Assembly: GCF_021556485.1 (NCBI RefSeq)
Contig: NZ_JAKGBW010000007.1
Location: 62,001 to 126,000, forward strand
DNA length: 64,000 nt
Origin: Oceanobacillus alkalisoli
GTDB taxonomy: Bacteria > Bacillota > Bacilli > Bacillales > Amphibacillaceae
Reading direction: 5' to 3'
Within the stretch, counting starts at the first letter, position 1; each line of letters starts with the position of its first letter. The notes under the pieces were generated by a model, which did no database searches, was not told the DNA's origin, and was given only the letters and a program-made list of their open reading frames with translations. Of this stretch, positions 35,882-45,175 are shown one piece after another. Made by a program: the position numbers and the translations under genes.

Positions 35882-36994
35882 ATGATGAAAGAAATTGATC
35901 AAAAGCTCGCAGGTGAAATTGACCGTTTAACAAATAAAACATTTAAATTCGATGAACGTATCCGGGAAGGCTGGTTCTCAGCTGTATATTTTTTGAAAAC
36001 GAAAAAGATTGCTGAGGAAAAAAATCCTAATAATCATGTAACGATGCAGTTTTTTCAAAAAGATGATGCTGTACTTTGCGGTACGGATGAGGTAATTGCT
36101 TTACTTCATACATTCGCTGACAATCCAGAGACATTGGAAATCAAATCACTGAAAGATGGAGACCGCATCAGTCCATATGAGACGGTCCTGACGATATCAG
36201 GTGCTTATCAGCAATTCGGTTATTTAGAAGGAATGATTGACGGAATACTTGCAAGAAGAACATCTGTCGCAACGAATGTATACAATGTGGTAAAAGCAGC
36301 GAGCATAACTGATAAACAAAAACCTGTCATCTTCATGGGGGACAGGGACGACCATTATACAACCCAGGCAGGGGATGGATATGCAGCATTTATTGGTGGT
36401 TCTACTGCTCAGGCAACTCATGCGATGAATGAGTGGTGGGGGAAAGAAGGCATGGGAACAATGCCACACGCACTCATCCAGATGTACCGCGGTGATGTCG
36501 TTGCAGCGGCTGAAAGCTATCATGAAGTATTCCCTGGAGATGAACTATCCGCTCTTGTCGACTATAACAATGATGTCATTACAGATTCTTTGAAGGTAGC
36601 AAAGCGTTTTGGTGAACAATTGAGCTCTGTTCGTCTTGATACTTCCCGTACATTGGTGGATAAATACTTCTTAAGAAATCATCATTTACTTGGAACATTC
36701 GACCCACGCGGAGTTAATCCCGAGTTATTATTTGCTTTACGGAAGGCGCTTGATGATGAAGGATTCCAGCATGTGAAAATCATGGTTTCCGGCGGATTTA
36801 CCGAAGAACGCATTAAAGACTTTGAAGAAGCAGGTGTACCAGTTGATATGTATGGTGTAGGAAGAAGCTTATTACGGCTTAATATCGGATTCACAGGGGA
36901 CCTCGTCCTATTGAATGGTTCACCGGAAGCAAAGGAAGGACGTAGATTTCGTCCGAATCCACGGCTTGAAGTGGTGGAATATAAAATCGTATAG
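35882..36994 (+). CDS. Nicotinate phosphoribosyltransferase
   Basis: A 370-residue enzyme of the short NAPRTase type. Its GDRDDHYTTQAGDGYAAF and GGSTAQATHAMNEWW stretches and the later VSGGFTEERI and GVGRSLL loops form the PRPP/nicotinate site. It makes nicotinate mononucleotide from nicotinate and PRPP in NAD salvage. AAGGAG precedes two adjacent ATGs, and the second has better spacing. Its place between sftA and murC is unlike B. subtilis, which suggests local insertion or a lineage-specific order. Confidence 0.9.
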   Translation: MMKEIDQKLAGEIDRLTNKTFKFDERIREGWFSAVYFLKTKKIAEEKNPNNHVTMQFFQKDDAVLCGTDEVIALLHTFADNPETLEIKSLKDGDRISPYETVLTISGAYQQFGYLEGMIDGILARRTSVATNVYNVVKAASITDKQKPVIFMGDRDDHYTTQAGDGYAAFIGGSTAQATHAMNEWWGKEGMGTMPHALIQMYRGDVVAAAESYHEVFPGDELSALVDYNNDVITDSLKVAKRFGEQLSSVRLDTSRTLVDKYFLRNHHLLGTFDPRGVNPELLFALRKALDDEGFQHVKIMVSGGFTEERIKDFEEAGVPVDMYGVGRSLLRLNIGFTGDLVLLNGSPEAKEGRRFRPNPRLEVVEYKIV

Positions 36995-37014
36995 AAGAGT
37001 ATGTTCAAAAAGTA

Positions 37015-37285
37015 CGGTAAAAATGACACTTCGTGAATGGGAGGTTCTACTAAGACCGTCCACGTCCTGTGGACAACGTAGAACTCACCACTTCCTGTGG
37101 AAGCTCGTTGGCTCGCTTTTCCGCTCCTCCTGTACCTGAAAACGTACATTCCGGTGCGGGGAGCTCTCGCCGCCTCGAACTTCGACGTACAGGACGTGTT
37201 CGTGTCGGCGGCGCAACAGAACGTTGCGTTTTTAGCCGACCTCGGTTCTTTTTATCCTCCTTTTTGAACGTTCTGTAGAAACAAG
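37015..37285 (+). repeat. Structured GC-rich intergenic block (family 5)
   Basis: Several nested hairpins: GTTCTAC...GTAGAAC around GTCCAC/GTGGAC (about 37043-37085), and TCCTGTAC...GTACAGGA (about 37127-37196) enclosing CCGGTGCGGGGAGCTCTCGCC. The end carries ACAGAACGTTGCG and GAACGTTCTGT. Composition contrasts with the AT-rich flanks. No gene is credible. No second copy is in this window. It fills most of the gap between the NAPRTase and murC genes. Confidence 0.6.
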
Positions 37286-37401
37286 TTGGGATGAAAGAAT
37301 TATGTTCATGTCCTTGATTGTTTGCTATAATAAGCTATTGTGTGATAATCTATCACAAACAGTAAGTCAAATCCTTTTTTGAACATGTGGAGGTTCTTTT
37401 T

Positions 37402-38715
37402 ATGACAACTTACCATCTCATTGGTATAAAGGGAACTGGAATGAGTGCACTTGCACAAATTCTCTACGACTCCGGTGAGACCGTTCAAGGTTCGGATGTG
37501 GAAAAGCATTTTTTCACTGAAGAAGCTTTACTTGAAAAAAACATTCCAATTCTCCCCTTTTCTAAAGATAATATTAAAGCGGAATATACAATTATTGCGG
37601 GAAATGCATTCCCCGATAACCATGAAGAAATAGAAGAAGCGAAACGTTTAGGCTGCGAATTTTACCGATATCATGATTTCCTCGGGCGTTGGCTGAAAAA
37701 GTTCCGGAGTATCGCAATTACAGGCTCCCATGGGAAAACTTCAACGACTGGTTTGCTTGCCCATGTGCTGAATGAAGCCTTTCCGATCTCCCATTTAATC
37801 GGGGACGGAACGGGTAAAGGCCACGTGGACAGTGAATATTTTGTTTTTGAAGCATGTGAATACCGCAGACACTTTCTGAGTTATGAACCAGATTATGCAA
37901 TTATGACGAACATCGATTTCGATCATCCGGATTACTTTACAAGTGTAGATGATGTCTTCTCTGCCTTCCAAGATATGGCAGATCGGGTGAAGAAGGGTAT
38001 TATTGCTTGTGGTGATGATGAATACTTGCAGCGAATTACCGCTAATGTTCCCGTCCTGTATTATGGATTGGAGCCAGGCAATGATTTCCAAGCAAGAAAC
38101 ATTAAAACATCAGAAGAAGGCACTGTTTTTGATGTTTTTATCAGAAGCAATTATTATGATACGTTTACGATTCCAATGTACGGAGACCATCATATTTTAA
38201 ATGCGCTCTCTGTCATTACATTGTGTCATTATGAAGGTATCCCTGCTAAAGAAATAAAGAGTTTGAGTTCATTCCGTGGAGTGAAACGGCGCTTTACAGA
38301 AAAGCATGTGGGTGATCAAATTATTATTGATGATTACGCTCATCACCCAAGAGAAATTAAAGCAACGATTGAATCAGCGCAGAAAAAATATCCGGATAAA
38401 GAAATTGTAGCTATATTCCAGCCGCATACTTTTACACGGACAAAGACATTTCTGCAGGAGTTTGCCGATAGTCTTGAAGGTGCTGACTCTGTCTATTTAT
38501 GTGAAATCTTTGGCTCTGCCAGAGAAGAGGCCGGTAAATTAACAATCCATGATCTTCAAACGTTAATTGATGGTTGTGAAATTTTGGATATTGACCATAC
38601 AGAGGTTCTAAATAAACATAAGGGCAGTGTGCTCATCTTTATGGGTGCTGGAGACATCCAAAAGTTTATCGAAGCTTATAAGCCTGGAACCCATCCAGAA
38701 GTATTGAATAAGTAG
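37402..38715 (+). CDS. murC: UDP-N-acetylmuramate--L-alanine ligase MurC
   Basis: A 437-residue Mur ligase: N-terminal dinucleotide-like [11 protein letters not shown] (residues 8-18), ATP loop GSHGKTST near 108, and ADP-binding [10 protein letters not shown] near 340. It adds L-alanine to UDP-MurNAc in the cytosol, the first amino acid of the wall stem peptide. The ATG chosen (MTTYHLIG) has GGAGG upstream. As in Bacillus, murC stands outside the dcw cluster, next to sftA. Confidence 0.95.
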   Translation: MTTYHLIGIKGTGMSALAQILYDSGETVQGSDVEKHFFTEEALLEKNIPILPFSKDNIKAEYTIIAGNAFPDNHEEIEEAKRLGCEFYRYHDFLGRWLKKFRSIAITGSHGKTSTTGLLAHVLNEAFPISHLIGDGTGKGHVDSEYFVFEACEYRRHFLSYEPDYAIMTNIDFDHPDYFTSVDDVFSAFQDMADRVKKGIIACGDDEYLQRITANVPVLYYGLEPGNDFQARNIKTSEEGTVFDVFIRSNYYDTFTIPMYGDHHILNALSVITLCHYEGIPAKEIKSLSSFRGVKRRFTEKHVGDQIIIDDYAHHPREIKATIESAQKKYPDKEIVAIFQPHTFTRTKTFLQEFADSLEGADSVYLCEIFGSAREEAGKLTIHDLQTLIDGCEILDIDHTEVLNKHKGSVLIFMGAGDIQKFIEAYKPGTHPEVLNK

Positions 38716-38722
38716 AGAATGG

Positions 38723-38774
38723 AAAGTCTGTCCAGGCAACCTTAGGTAGGAGGCCGTTTGGGCAGACTTTTTTT
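38723..38774 (+). terminator. Terminator of murC
   Basis: AAAGTCTGTCCA pairs with TGGGCAGACTTT (minor mismatch), followed by TTTT. Confidence 0.8.
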
Positions 38775-38955
38775 ACATATCTTCTTATTAGAAGAGCTGG
38801 AGGGAATTATATGGTCCATTATCTTCCCATTTAAAGCGCTATAGCACAGTCCTAGGAAAATAACCACCTATTTTGGAGTGCTTTTGCGCTTCTCTGTCCC
38901 GCCGTATCATTCGAAATTTCATTCACTACGTTATATACTGTTTCTATAAGTTGAT

Positions 38956-38980
38956 GTTTAATGAGGGATAGTTAGGGTAT
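38956..38980 (+). promoter_or_regulatory. SigB-type promoter upstream of ytxG-ytxH
   Basis: GTTTAA (38956-38961) and GGGTAT (38975-38980) are separated by 13 bases, agreeing with the general-stress sigma factor consensus. ytxGH homologues in B. subtilis are SigB-dependent stress genes. The remaining gap from 38775 shows nothing else I can name. Confidence 0.8.
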
Positions 38981-39044
38981 AAAGTAATTAAGTACCGCTA
39001 ATCTATCTAACAAAAGCAATTATTTGTTAAAAGGAGCTGAAAAT

Positions 39045-39458
39045 ATGGAAGTCATGCTTTACATTGCTATAATCATCGCAGTTATAGCTCTTGTGGTACT
39101 AACGATTTACATTATCCATACCGTAAAGGTAACAAAAGGATTTTTGAATGAAACAAAGACAACATTACAAGGACTAGAAACACAATTAAAAGGAATAACG
39201 GATGAAACGACCGAGCTCCTGAATAAGACGAATCGGCTGGCTGCTGATGTCGAACTCAAATCCAGCAAAATTGACGGTTTAGTTGATGGCGCACAAGGTG
39301 TTGGTGAGACGATGAAGGAGTTTGATCATTCGTTAAAACAACTAACGAATAGTATTTCTCGTGCATCGCAGGAAGATCAAGAAAAGACGAACCAAGCGGT
39401 GAAATGGGGAGCATCTATTTTAGAATATGTCCTGAAGAGAAAAGAAAGTAAGTATTAA
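39045..39458 (+). CDS. ytxG: General stress protein YtxG (DUF948)
   Basis: A 137-residue protein with an N-terminal membrane span (about residues 4-24) and a helical, coiled-coil-prone remainder (LNETKTTLQGLETQLKGI). This is typical of DUF948. AAAGGAG precedes the chosen ATG (MEVMLYIA). It is followed 30 bp later by ytxH and driven by the SigB-type promoter. Its biochemical role is unknown. Confidence 0.88.
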   Translation: MEVMLYIAIIIAVIALVVLTIYIIHTVKVTKGFLNETKTTLQGLETQLKGITDETTELLNKTNRLAADVELKSSKIDGLVDGAQGVGETMKEFDHSLKQLTNSISRASQEDQEKTNQAVKWGASILEYVLKRKESKY

Positions 39459-39488
39459 TTAATTTTCAACTTTATGGAGGGAATAACA

Positions 39489-40103
39489 ATGGCAGAAAAC
39501 AATAATACGAGAGATTTTGCAATTGGCGTTGCACTAGGGGCAGTAATTGGTGCATCAACCGCTTTACTGTTTGCACCTAAATCTGGAAGAGAAACTCGAC
39601 ACGATTTGAATAGGGGTGCTCAGCAAGTAAGAAACCGTGCTGGAGAATTTAAAGATATTGCAGCCCAAAAGGGGTCGAACTGGAAAGATAAAGCCTACAC
39701 AACTGGCGCAGAATTCAAGCAAAAAGCAATGGATACAGGCACAGAATTAACGAAGAAATCTAAAGAGTTAACGAAAACTGCTGCAAATAAAGCCCAAGAT
39801 GTAACGAAAGCAGTTACAGAGAAGACAAAGGATGCAACAGAGAAAGTGGCTGACCAAGCGGAGAAAACGGTAGCTGAGGCAGATGAAAAGTTAAACGAAG
39901 CAAAAGAAACAGTTAAACAAGCTGCTGCAAAGACAGACAAAAAGGTTGAGCAGGCTGCTAATAAAGCTGATAAAAAAGTAGAAAAAACAGCTAAAGATGT
40001 CAGTAAGAAAATAGAAGAAGATGCAGATAAAGCAGCCGAGGCAGTTAAAACTGGTGATAAAGAATTGAAAAGCAATAAAAACAGCAGTGGTACAACGAGA
40101 TAA
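39489..40103 (+). CDS. ytxH: YtxH family stress protein with LEA-like tail
   Basis: A 204-residue protein. The YtxH domain has a glycine/alanine hydrophobic segment and FAPKSGRETR (residues about 10-45). A long Lys/Ala/Glu-rich tail with recurring 11-residue-like units (TEKTKDATEKVADQA, KTDKKVEQAANKADKK) follows. That tail resembles LEA-type stress proteins and is longer than the B. subtilis protein (about 150 residues). It is cotranscribed with ytxG, and a third gene (ytxJ) is absent. Confidence 0.88.
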   Translation: MAENNNTRDFAIGVALGAVIGASTALLFAPKSGRETRHDLNRGAQQVRNRAGEFKDIAAQKGSNWKDKAYTTGAEFKQKAMDTGTELTKKSKELTKTAANKAQDVTKAVTEKTKDATEKVADQAEKTVAEADEKLNEAKETVKQAAAKTDKKVEQAANKADKKVEKTAKDVSKKIEEDADKAAEAVKTGDKELKSNKNSSGTTR

Positions 40104-40107
40104 ATAT

Positions 40108-40147
40108 AAAAAGGCTACAGACTAAAATAAGCGTCTGTAGCCTTTTT
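40108..40147. terminator. Bidirectional terminator after ytxH
   Basis: Perfect 15-bp stem AAAAAGGCTACAGAC/GTCTGTAGCCTTTTT between convergent ytxH and the FtsA-like gene. Confidence 0.92.
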
Positions 40148-40199
40148 ATGTAAATAAACCGAGAACAATCGTAATTATAATCATGAGGGGCGAATTTAA

Positions 40200-42332
40200 T
40201 CAATCATCCCACACAATTCCTAAGGCGTCCCCGTCGTTAATAGGCGTATCAAATCCAGCTTTTTCGTTATTACAACAGAGGGTGAAGTTTCCAGTCGCAT
40301 TTGTTAAATCTAACGCAACATAGCGAAATATGTCCTGAAAAACAAAGGTGGAAACTTCTTTTTCTTGTATGGTCAGACGGATATGCGGATGTAGTTCACT
40401 TTCTTTATGTAATGTCTGTCCTTTATTTGAAACTGTATAGGCAGATTTATAAAGAGTGACAGGTTCTTTATTGAAAAATACTTGAATCGAATAGGAATCC
40501 GATTTTTCGAGAGCTTCAAAGATATCTCTTACAATTGGTGTTCTAGCTGGAATAAGTTTCAGTTCATCATCATCGTGTAATATCGTTTCCATGGATGCTT
40601 CCTTATCATTAACAAGAATTGTTGTTTTTCCAATTGGTAAATCCAGCCTCTTTCGGTTGACGTAAATTGGAAACGCTAATTTAATATCTTTATCGTAACT
40701 GGAATGTTCTAGCAGGTCTTTTACACGCTCTCGTTTCGTCCACTGGATTTCGTCTTTATCTAGAATGCGATAACTAGCAGTTTTAAGCTGGCCATTTACA
40801 GTAAATGTTGTACCGAGCGTGTGATATTCTTCATTGAATTTTACGCTTATCGTTTTTGTTTCCCCAATTAATTCCTCAAGTGTAATTGTCGCACGTTCTC
40901 CGTCTTGTCCTTTTCTTAGTTCCATTATGTCATCCTGCTTGATACAGGTGTCTACTGTAGCCGGTCTGCCATTTAAGAGGATGCTTGGAGGCTCACCGAA
41001 CCTGCCGGGAATCGTAACATCTTTCCCGTTCACCTTGATAATCGCAGCAATGCCAGGCTTTCCATAATAGCGATGGATCTCAATGCCTGCCTGTACAAAG
41101 GCGTCACCAACCGTCAATTCATTCACTTCAAAGAGCCGGACTATACTATCGTTAATCGTAACTTCTGTATATTGCACTGGACGCTCTTTTGCAGTGATTG
41201 CAATTCCGATAGGTGTGACAAAAATTGGTCCTTCAAATAATGTATCATCCACTTGGAGCTGCTGGATTGCTTCCACCCCTCGGATTGCTACTCGGTTGTC
41301 AGGTAAATCAAGATGTGTTGCTATATTCTCGGCGATCGTCGGCGTAAGACTTCCGCCGCCAACTAACATGACAGCACGAGGAGCTTTTCCGTTCAAACTT
41401 TTAATTTCATTAGCAATTACAGTTGCAAGCCGGTCAATTTCACTTTTTATATTTTCAACGAAAGCATCATAAGTAAGAGTGGAAGTGAACCCGAGAATAT
41501 CTTCTATTTCGGCTTCGTTTTCCAAGACGATTTTTCTTTTTACTTTTTCCGCTTCTGGAAAGTCGAGTAAATAATAGTCACTGAGCGCTTCAGTTATCTC
41601 ATCTCCAGCAATCGGCACCATTCCGTAGCTGACTACTGTTCCTTGTTCGGTTATTGCAATGTCACTTGTACCGGCACCAATATCTACTAGGACAACATTT
41701 AAGCGGCGCATGGACTCCGGGATGAGGACATGAAGGGCAGCAATCGGTTCAAGCGTCATCGCTTCTACTTCCAGATTTGCCATTCGAACTGCCTGAAGTA
41801 AAGATTCAACAACTACTTTAGGTAAGAAAGTAGCAATTACTTCTGCGCTAGCTTCATTACCGGTTTGTTCGATAAGCGAGCCGATCCGTTCTTTGTCTAA
41901 TTTATAATAGAGTAAGGAGTACCCAACACAATGATAGCTTTGATAGCTGTCTGCATGCTTTTCTGACCCCAATTTTTCTTGGGCAGCTTGGAGAGCAGCG
42001 AGTTCAAGATGCTTCACATCCTCATTGTTTTTAATCGGAAATTTCCTTAAATCAATCGTTGCACTTGCTTCCATCGTTTTTAACGACCGACCGGCAGCTG
42101 CGACACATACTTTATGTAAAGGGGCACCATAGTTTGTCTCGAGTGTAGCTTTTACTTTTTTTATCGTTGCCGCAACTGCGGGGACATCATGGATCTGTCC
42201 GTCCCGCATGGAGCGTGCTTCGTGTTCTATCATGCAATGATCAATCAGCCGGATGGAATTCTTATCTCTATCGATTAATACACCGGTAACTGACCTTGTA
42301 CCTATGTCTAATGCGAAAATTATGTTTTCCAC
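40200..42332 (-). CDS. FtsA/PilM-like actin-family ATPase with beta-grasp-like C-terminal extension
   Basis: A 710-residue protein. Residues 1 to about 380 form an FtsA/PilM-type actin-like ATPase: phosphate-1 ALDIGTRSVTG, phosphate-2 VDIGAGTSDIAI, adenosine motif LVGGGS. The C-terminal ~330 residues contain three stretches like the ends of small beta-grasp (ThiS/MoaD) domains: VNGKDVTI...CIKQDDIMEL, ILVNDKEAS...HDDDELKLIPA, and PINDGDALGIVW. I chose the GTG start (complement of 42330-42332) because AAAGAGGTGA precedes it. True FtsA would be in the dcw cluster. A cytoskeletal or envelope role is inference. Confidence 0.8.
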   Translation of the reverse strand: MENIIFALDIGTRSVTGVLIDRDKNSIRLIDHCMIEHEARSMRDGQIHDVPAVAATIKKVKATLETNYGAPLHKVCVAAAGRSLKTMEASATIDLRKFPIKNNEDVKHLELAALQAAQEKLGSEKHADSYQSYHCVGYSLLYYKLDKERIGSLIEQTGNEASAEVIATFLPKVVVESLLQAVRMANLEVEAMTLEPIAALHVLIPESMRRLNVVLVDIGAGTSDIAITEQGTVVSYGMVPIAGDEITEALSDYYLLDFPEAEKVKRKIVLENEAEIEDILGFTSTLTYDAFVENIKSEIDRLATVIANEIKSLNGKAPRAVMLVGGGSLTPTIAENIATHLDLPDNRVAIRGVEAIQQLQVDDTLFEGPIFVTPIGIAITAKERPVQYTEVTINDSIVRLFEVNELTVGDAFVQAGIEIHRYYGKPGIAAIIKVNGKDVTIPGRFGEPPSILLNGRPATVDTCIKQDDIMELRKGQDGERATITLEELIGETKTISVKFNEEYHTLGTTFTVNGQLKTASYRILDKDEIQWTKRERVKDLLEHSSYDKDIKLAFPIYVNRKRLDLPIGKTTILVNDKEASMETILHDDDELKLIPARTPIVRDIFEALEKSDSYSIQVFFNKEPVTLYKSAYTVSNKGQTLHKESELHPHIRLTIQEKEVSTFVFQDIFRYVALDLTNATGNFTLCCNNEKAGFDTPINDGDALGIVWDD

Positions 42333-42585
42333 GATGCTCACCTCTTTCAATCTCTATCTACTAATCTACCACACATTAACGGGCTGTAGTACCCCGACCT
42401 CTTAGCGGGATAAAATAAAGAAGTGGAGGTCTTGGGTAAAACTGCCCTAACGAAATAAAGTTTTATACCACGGAAATCTGACATTGTCCGACATAATATT
42501 ATTTTTATTAAATTAATAGTGACAAATAACAGATTCTTAGCTATAATTGTGTCTAATTATTAAAAACTGTGCAGGGGGCTTACGA

Positions 42586-43659
42586 ATGAGTAATCAAATG
42601 GAACAGCTGAGAGAGCAATTAGATGAAGTGAACTTAGAGATTTTGGACTTAATTAACCGTCGGGCAGAATTAGTTCAGGAAATCGGCAAGGTGAAATCGA
42701 AACAAAGTACACATACATTTGATCCGGTCCGTGAAAGAGAAATGCTTGATAATATTAAAAAGCATAATACCGGCCCGTTTGAAAATGCAACAATCGAACA
42801 TATTTTCAAAGAAATATTTAAAGCAGGTCTAGAGCTTCAACAAGATGACAATCAAAAAGCCTTACTCGTATCCCGGAAAAACCAACCCGAAAATACAATC
42901 GTTGAAATTAATGGGGCGAAAATTGGGAATGGCTCTGCAAATTATGTATTTGGACCATGTGCAGTTGAAAGTTATGAACAAGTAGCGCAAGTAGCTGAAG
43001 CAGTTAAAGCGAAGGGCTTGAAGTTACTCCGCGGTGGAGCATTCAAACCACGTACTTCCCCATATGATTTCCAAGGACTTGGAGTTGAGGGACTGCAAAT
43101 CCTAAAACGTGTCGCGGACGAATATGATTTAGCAGTGATTAGCGAAATTGTTAATCCGGCTCATATTGAAGAAGCGGTGGAATATATCGATGTTATTCAA
43201 ATCGGTGCTAGAAACATGCAGAACTTTGAATTATTAAAAGCGGCAGGGGAAGTGGACAAGCCAGTTCTCTTAAAGCGTGGCTTATCCGCAACAATCCAGG
43301 AATTCATTAATGCTGCAGAATACATTATCTCTCGCGGGAATACCAATATCATCCTATGTGAACGCGGAATTAGAACATATGAAACAGCGACACGAAATAC
43401 GCTCGACATTTCGGCTGTACCTGTTCTGAAAAAGGAAACACACTTACCAATTCTTGTTGACGTTACACACTCAACAGGTAGAAGAGATTTATTATTGCCA
43501 ACTGCAAAAGCAGCACTTGCAATCGGAGCAGATGGAATTATGGCAGAAGTCCATCCAGACCCTGCAGTAGCATTATCTGACTCTGCACAACAAATGGACA
43601 TTCCAACATTCGATAAATTCTTTGAAGAAATTACAGATTTGGAAAATCGTTTGAAATAA
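42586..43659 (+). CDS. aroA: Bifunctional 3-deoxy-7-phosphoheptulonate synthase / chorismate mutase AroA
   Basis: A 357-residue fusion. The N-terminal AroQ chorismate mutase (about 1-90, [23 protein letters not shown]) precedes a DAHP synthase (about 105-357; [31 protein letters not shown]). The mutase domain senses chorismate/prephenate for feedback control of the first shikimate step. The ATG chosen follows CAGGGGG. As in B. subtilis it stands upstream of ccpA. Confidence 0.95.
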   Translation: MSNQMEQLREQLDEVNLEILDLINRRAELVQEIGKVKSKQSTHTFDPVREREMLDNIKKHNTGPFENATIEHIFKEIFKAGLELQQDDNQKALLVSRKNQPENTIVEINGAKIGNGSANYVFGPCAVESYEQVAQVAEAVKAKGLKLLRGGAFKPRTSPYDFQGLGVEGLQILKRVADEYDLAVISEIVNPAHIEEAVEYIDVIQIGARNMQNFELLKAAGEVDKPVLLKRGLSATIQEFINAAEYIISRGNTNIILCERGIRTYETATRNTLDISAVPVLKKETHLPILVDVTHSTGRRDLLLPTAKAALAIGADGIMAEVHPDPAVALSDSAQQMDIPTFDKFFEEITDLENRLK

Positions 43660-43743
43660 AACATAAAGGCGCAGGTGTTAGGCGGAATAATCACTATCGA
43701 ACACATCTTTACTCAATCATTTCGCAAGTAATGAGTTAATTAG

Positions 43744-43790
43744 GACATAACTGTTTATCTTTGAGATATAATAGTTATGTCTTATTTTTT
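43744..43790 (+). terminator. Terminator of aroA
   Basis: GACATAACT pairs with AGTTATGTC around a 20-base loop, followed by TTATTTTTT. Confidence 0.8.
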
Positions 43791-43801
43791 AGGGTAAAAT
43801 T

Positions 43802-43917
43802 AATGAATTTCATAATACGTATTTAATGCTTCACCATCACCATATGTAGTTGAGTTGATTCGTTCCCAACTACATATGGTGATGGAATAGCCGACTTTGG
43901 TAATGATGAAATTCATT
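43802..43917 (-). repeat. 116-bp MITE-like palindromic repeat, copy B
   Basis: Same length and structure as the copy at 3512-3627 but reversed. One base of the right terminal repeat differs (ATGATGAAATTCATT). It lies between the aroA terminator and the ccpA promoter. Confidence 0.92.
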
Positions 43918-43962
43918 CAAATAGGTATAATATAAGTTTTCATGAAAATTTTCATGTTATTT

Positions 43963-43991
43963 TTGAAAAATATTTCATGGTAGAGTATGAT
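43963..43991 (+). promoter_or_regulatory. SigA-type promoter of ccpA
   Basis: TTGAAA (43963-43968) and TATGAT (43986-43991) with a 17-base spacer, about 36 bases before the ccpA ATG. Confidence 0.75.
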
Positions 43992-44027
43992 AGAAAAAAG
44001 AGAACGAATATACTGGAGGTATATGTG

Positions 44028-45032
44028 ATGACTGTAACGATTTATGATGTCGCAAGAGAAGCGAACGTATCTATGGCGACTGTCTCCCGTGTTGTAAACG
44101 GAAACCCGAATGTTAAACCTACCACAAGGAAAAAAGTACTTGCTACAATTGAACGCTTAGGCTATAGGCCAAATGCGGTAGCCCGCGGCCTTGCAAGTAA
44201 GAAAACGACGACGGTAGGTGCGATTATTCCGGATATATCCAATATTTTCTTTTCGGAACTTGCAAGAGGAATTGAGGATATCGCAACGATGTACAAGTAT
44301 AATATTATTTTAAGTAACTCTGATTCTAAGAAAGAAAATGAATTACTACTCATTAATACAATGCTTGAAAAACAAGTGGATGGAATTTTATTTATGGGCG
44401 GTAATATTACCGACGAACATATCCAACAATTTAAAACATCTTCCGCTCCTGTTGTACTGGCGGCGACGTATGATTCGTCCAACGAAATCCCGTCTGTTAA
44501 CATCGATTACGAATTAGCAGCTTACGAAGCAACGAAAGAGCTGACCAATAACAATAATAACGAACAGCCTGCGTTTGTGGGCAGCTTACGTGATACGGTT
44601 GTCAACGATTTGAAGTACGAAGGCTACGTTCGTGCAGTGAAAGAGGCAAACATCGAATTCAATGAAGATCTTGTATTCACGATCGATGCATCCTATGATG
44701 AAGGACTTGCTGTAGCAGAGAAGCTCCTCGAACTGGAAAGCAAGCCTTCCAGTGTTTTTGTCACAAGTGATGACGTGGCAATCGGTGTCATTCATGGTTT
44801 CCAAGACCGTGGACATAAGGTTCCGGAAGACATTCAAGTATTTGGATTTGATAATACGAAACTTGCGAAGATGGTTCGTCCGACTTTAACAACAGTTGTT
44901 CAACCAATGTATGATATTGGAGCTGTTGCAATGCGTCTATTAACGAAATATATGAATAAAGAAGAAGTAACGGATAAAAATGTTGTTCTTCCGCATCGAC
45001 TTGAAAAAAGAGATTCAACATTATCCAACTAA
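44028..45032 (+). CDS. ccpA: Catabolite control protein CcpA
   Basis: A 334-residue LacI-family regulator. The N-terminal helix-turn-helix ([21 protein letters not shown]) and hinge ([13 protein letters not shown]) precede a periplasmic-binding-like core that includes the HPr-Ser-P contact region. It binds cre sites with HPr(Ser-P) to repress or activate carbon genes. Three cre-like sites in this window (proline dehydrogenase, acuA, sugar operon) are candidate targets. The ATG chosen has GGAGG upstream, and an in-frame extension of 17 residues lies in the promoter. Confidence 0.95.
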   Translation: MTVTIYDVAREANVSMATVSRVVNGNPNVKPTTRKKVLATIERLGYRPNAVARGLASKKTTTVGAIIPDISNIFFSELARGIEDIATMYKYNIILSNSDSKKENELLLINTMLEKQVDGILFMGGNITDEHIQQFKTSSAPVVLAATYDSSNEIPSVNIDYELAAYEATKELTNNNNNEQPAFVGSLRDTVVNDLKYEGYVRAVKEANIEFNEDLVFTIDASYDEGLAVAEKLLELESKPSSVFVTSDDVAIGVIHGFQDRGHKVPEDIQVFGFDNTKLAKMVRPTLTTVVQPMYDIGAVAMRLLTKYMNKEEVTDKNVVLPHRLEKRDSTLSN

Positions 45033-45033
45033 T

Positions 45034-45112
45034 GCCGATATAAGAAGAGAAGCTATCGGTCAAAGTTGCTGCTGACTTCAAATTCAATCCACTGATTGAA
45101 AATGTCAGTAGC
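45034..45112 (+). promoter_or_regulatory. Two hairpins between ccpA and motP
   Basis: CCGATA/TATCGG (45035-45059) and GCTGCTGAC/GTCAGTAGC with inner TTCAAT/ATTGAA (45068-45112). Neither has a T-run, so read-through from ccpA into motPS is expected. They may be RNA-processing or weak attenuation structures. Confidence 0.5.
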
Positions 45113-45175
45113 ATCGGTATAAGGGCCAGTATTGCTTTCAACTCACGTATATATTTGAAGTTTGGAGAGATTACG

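Noticed and set aside
36682-37149. Minus-strand frame of 155 codons at the end of the NAPRTase gene
   Set aside because: Antisense to conserved C-terminal NAPRTase motifs and extending into the GC-rich repeat; no ribosome site.
39695-40075. Minus-strand frame of 126 codons in ytxH
   Set aside because: Results from the repetitive Lys/Ala/Glu codons of ytxH read backwards (Ser/Phe/Leu-rich).
43197-43706. Minus-strand frame of 169 codons inside aroA
   Set aside because: Antisense to the conserved DAHP synthase domain; no independent support.
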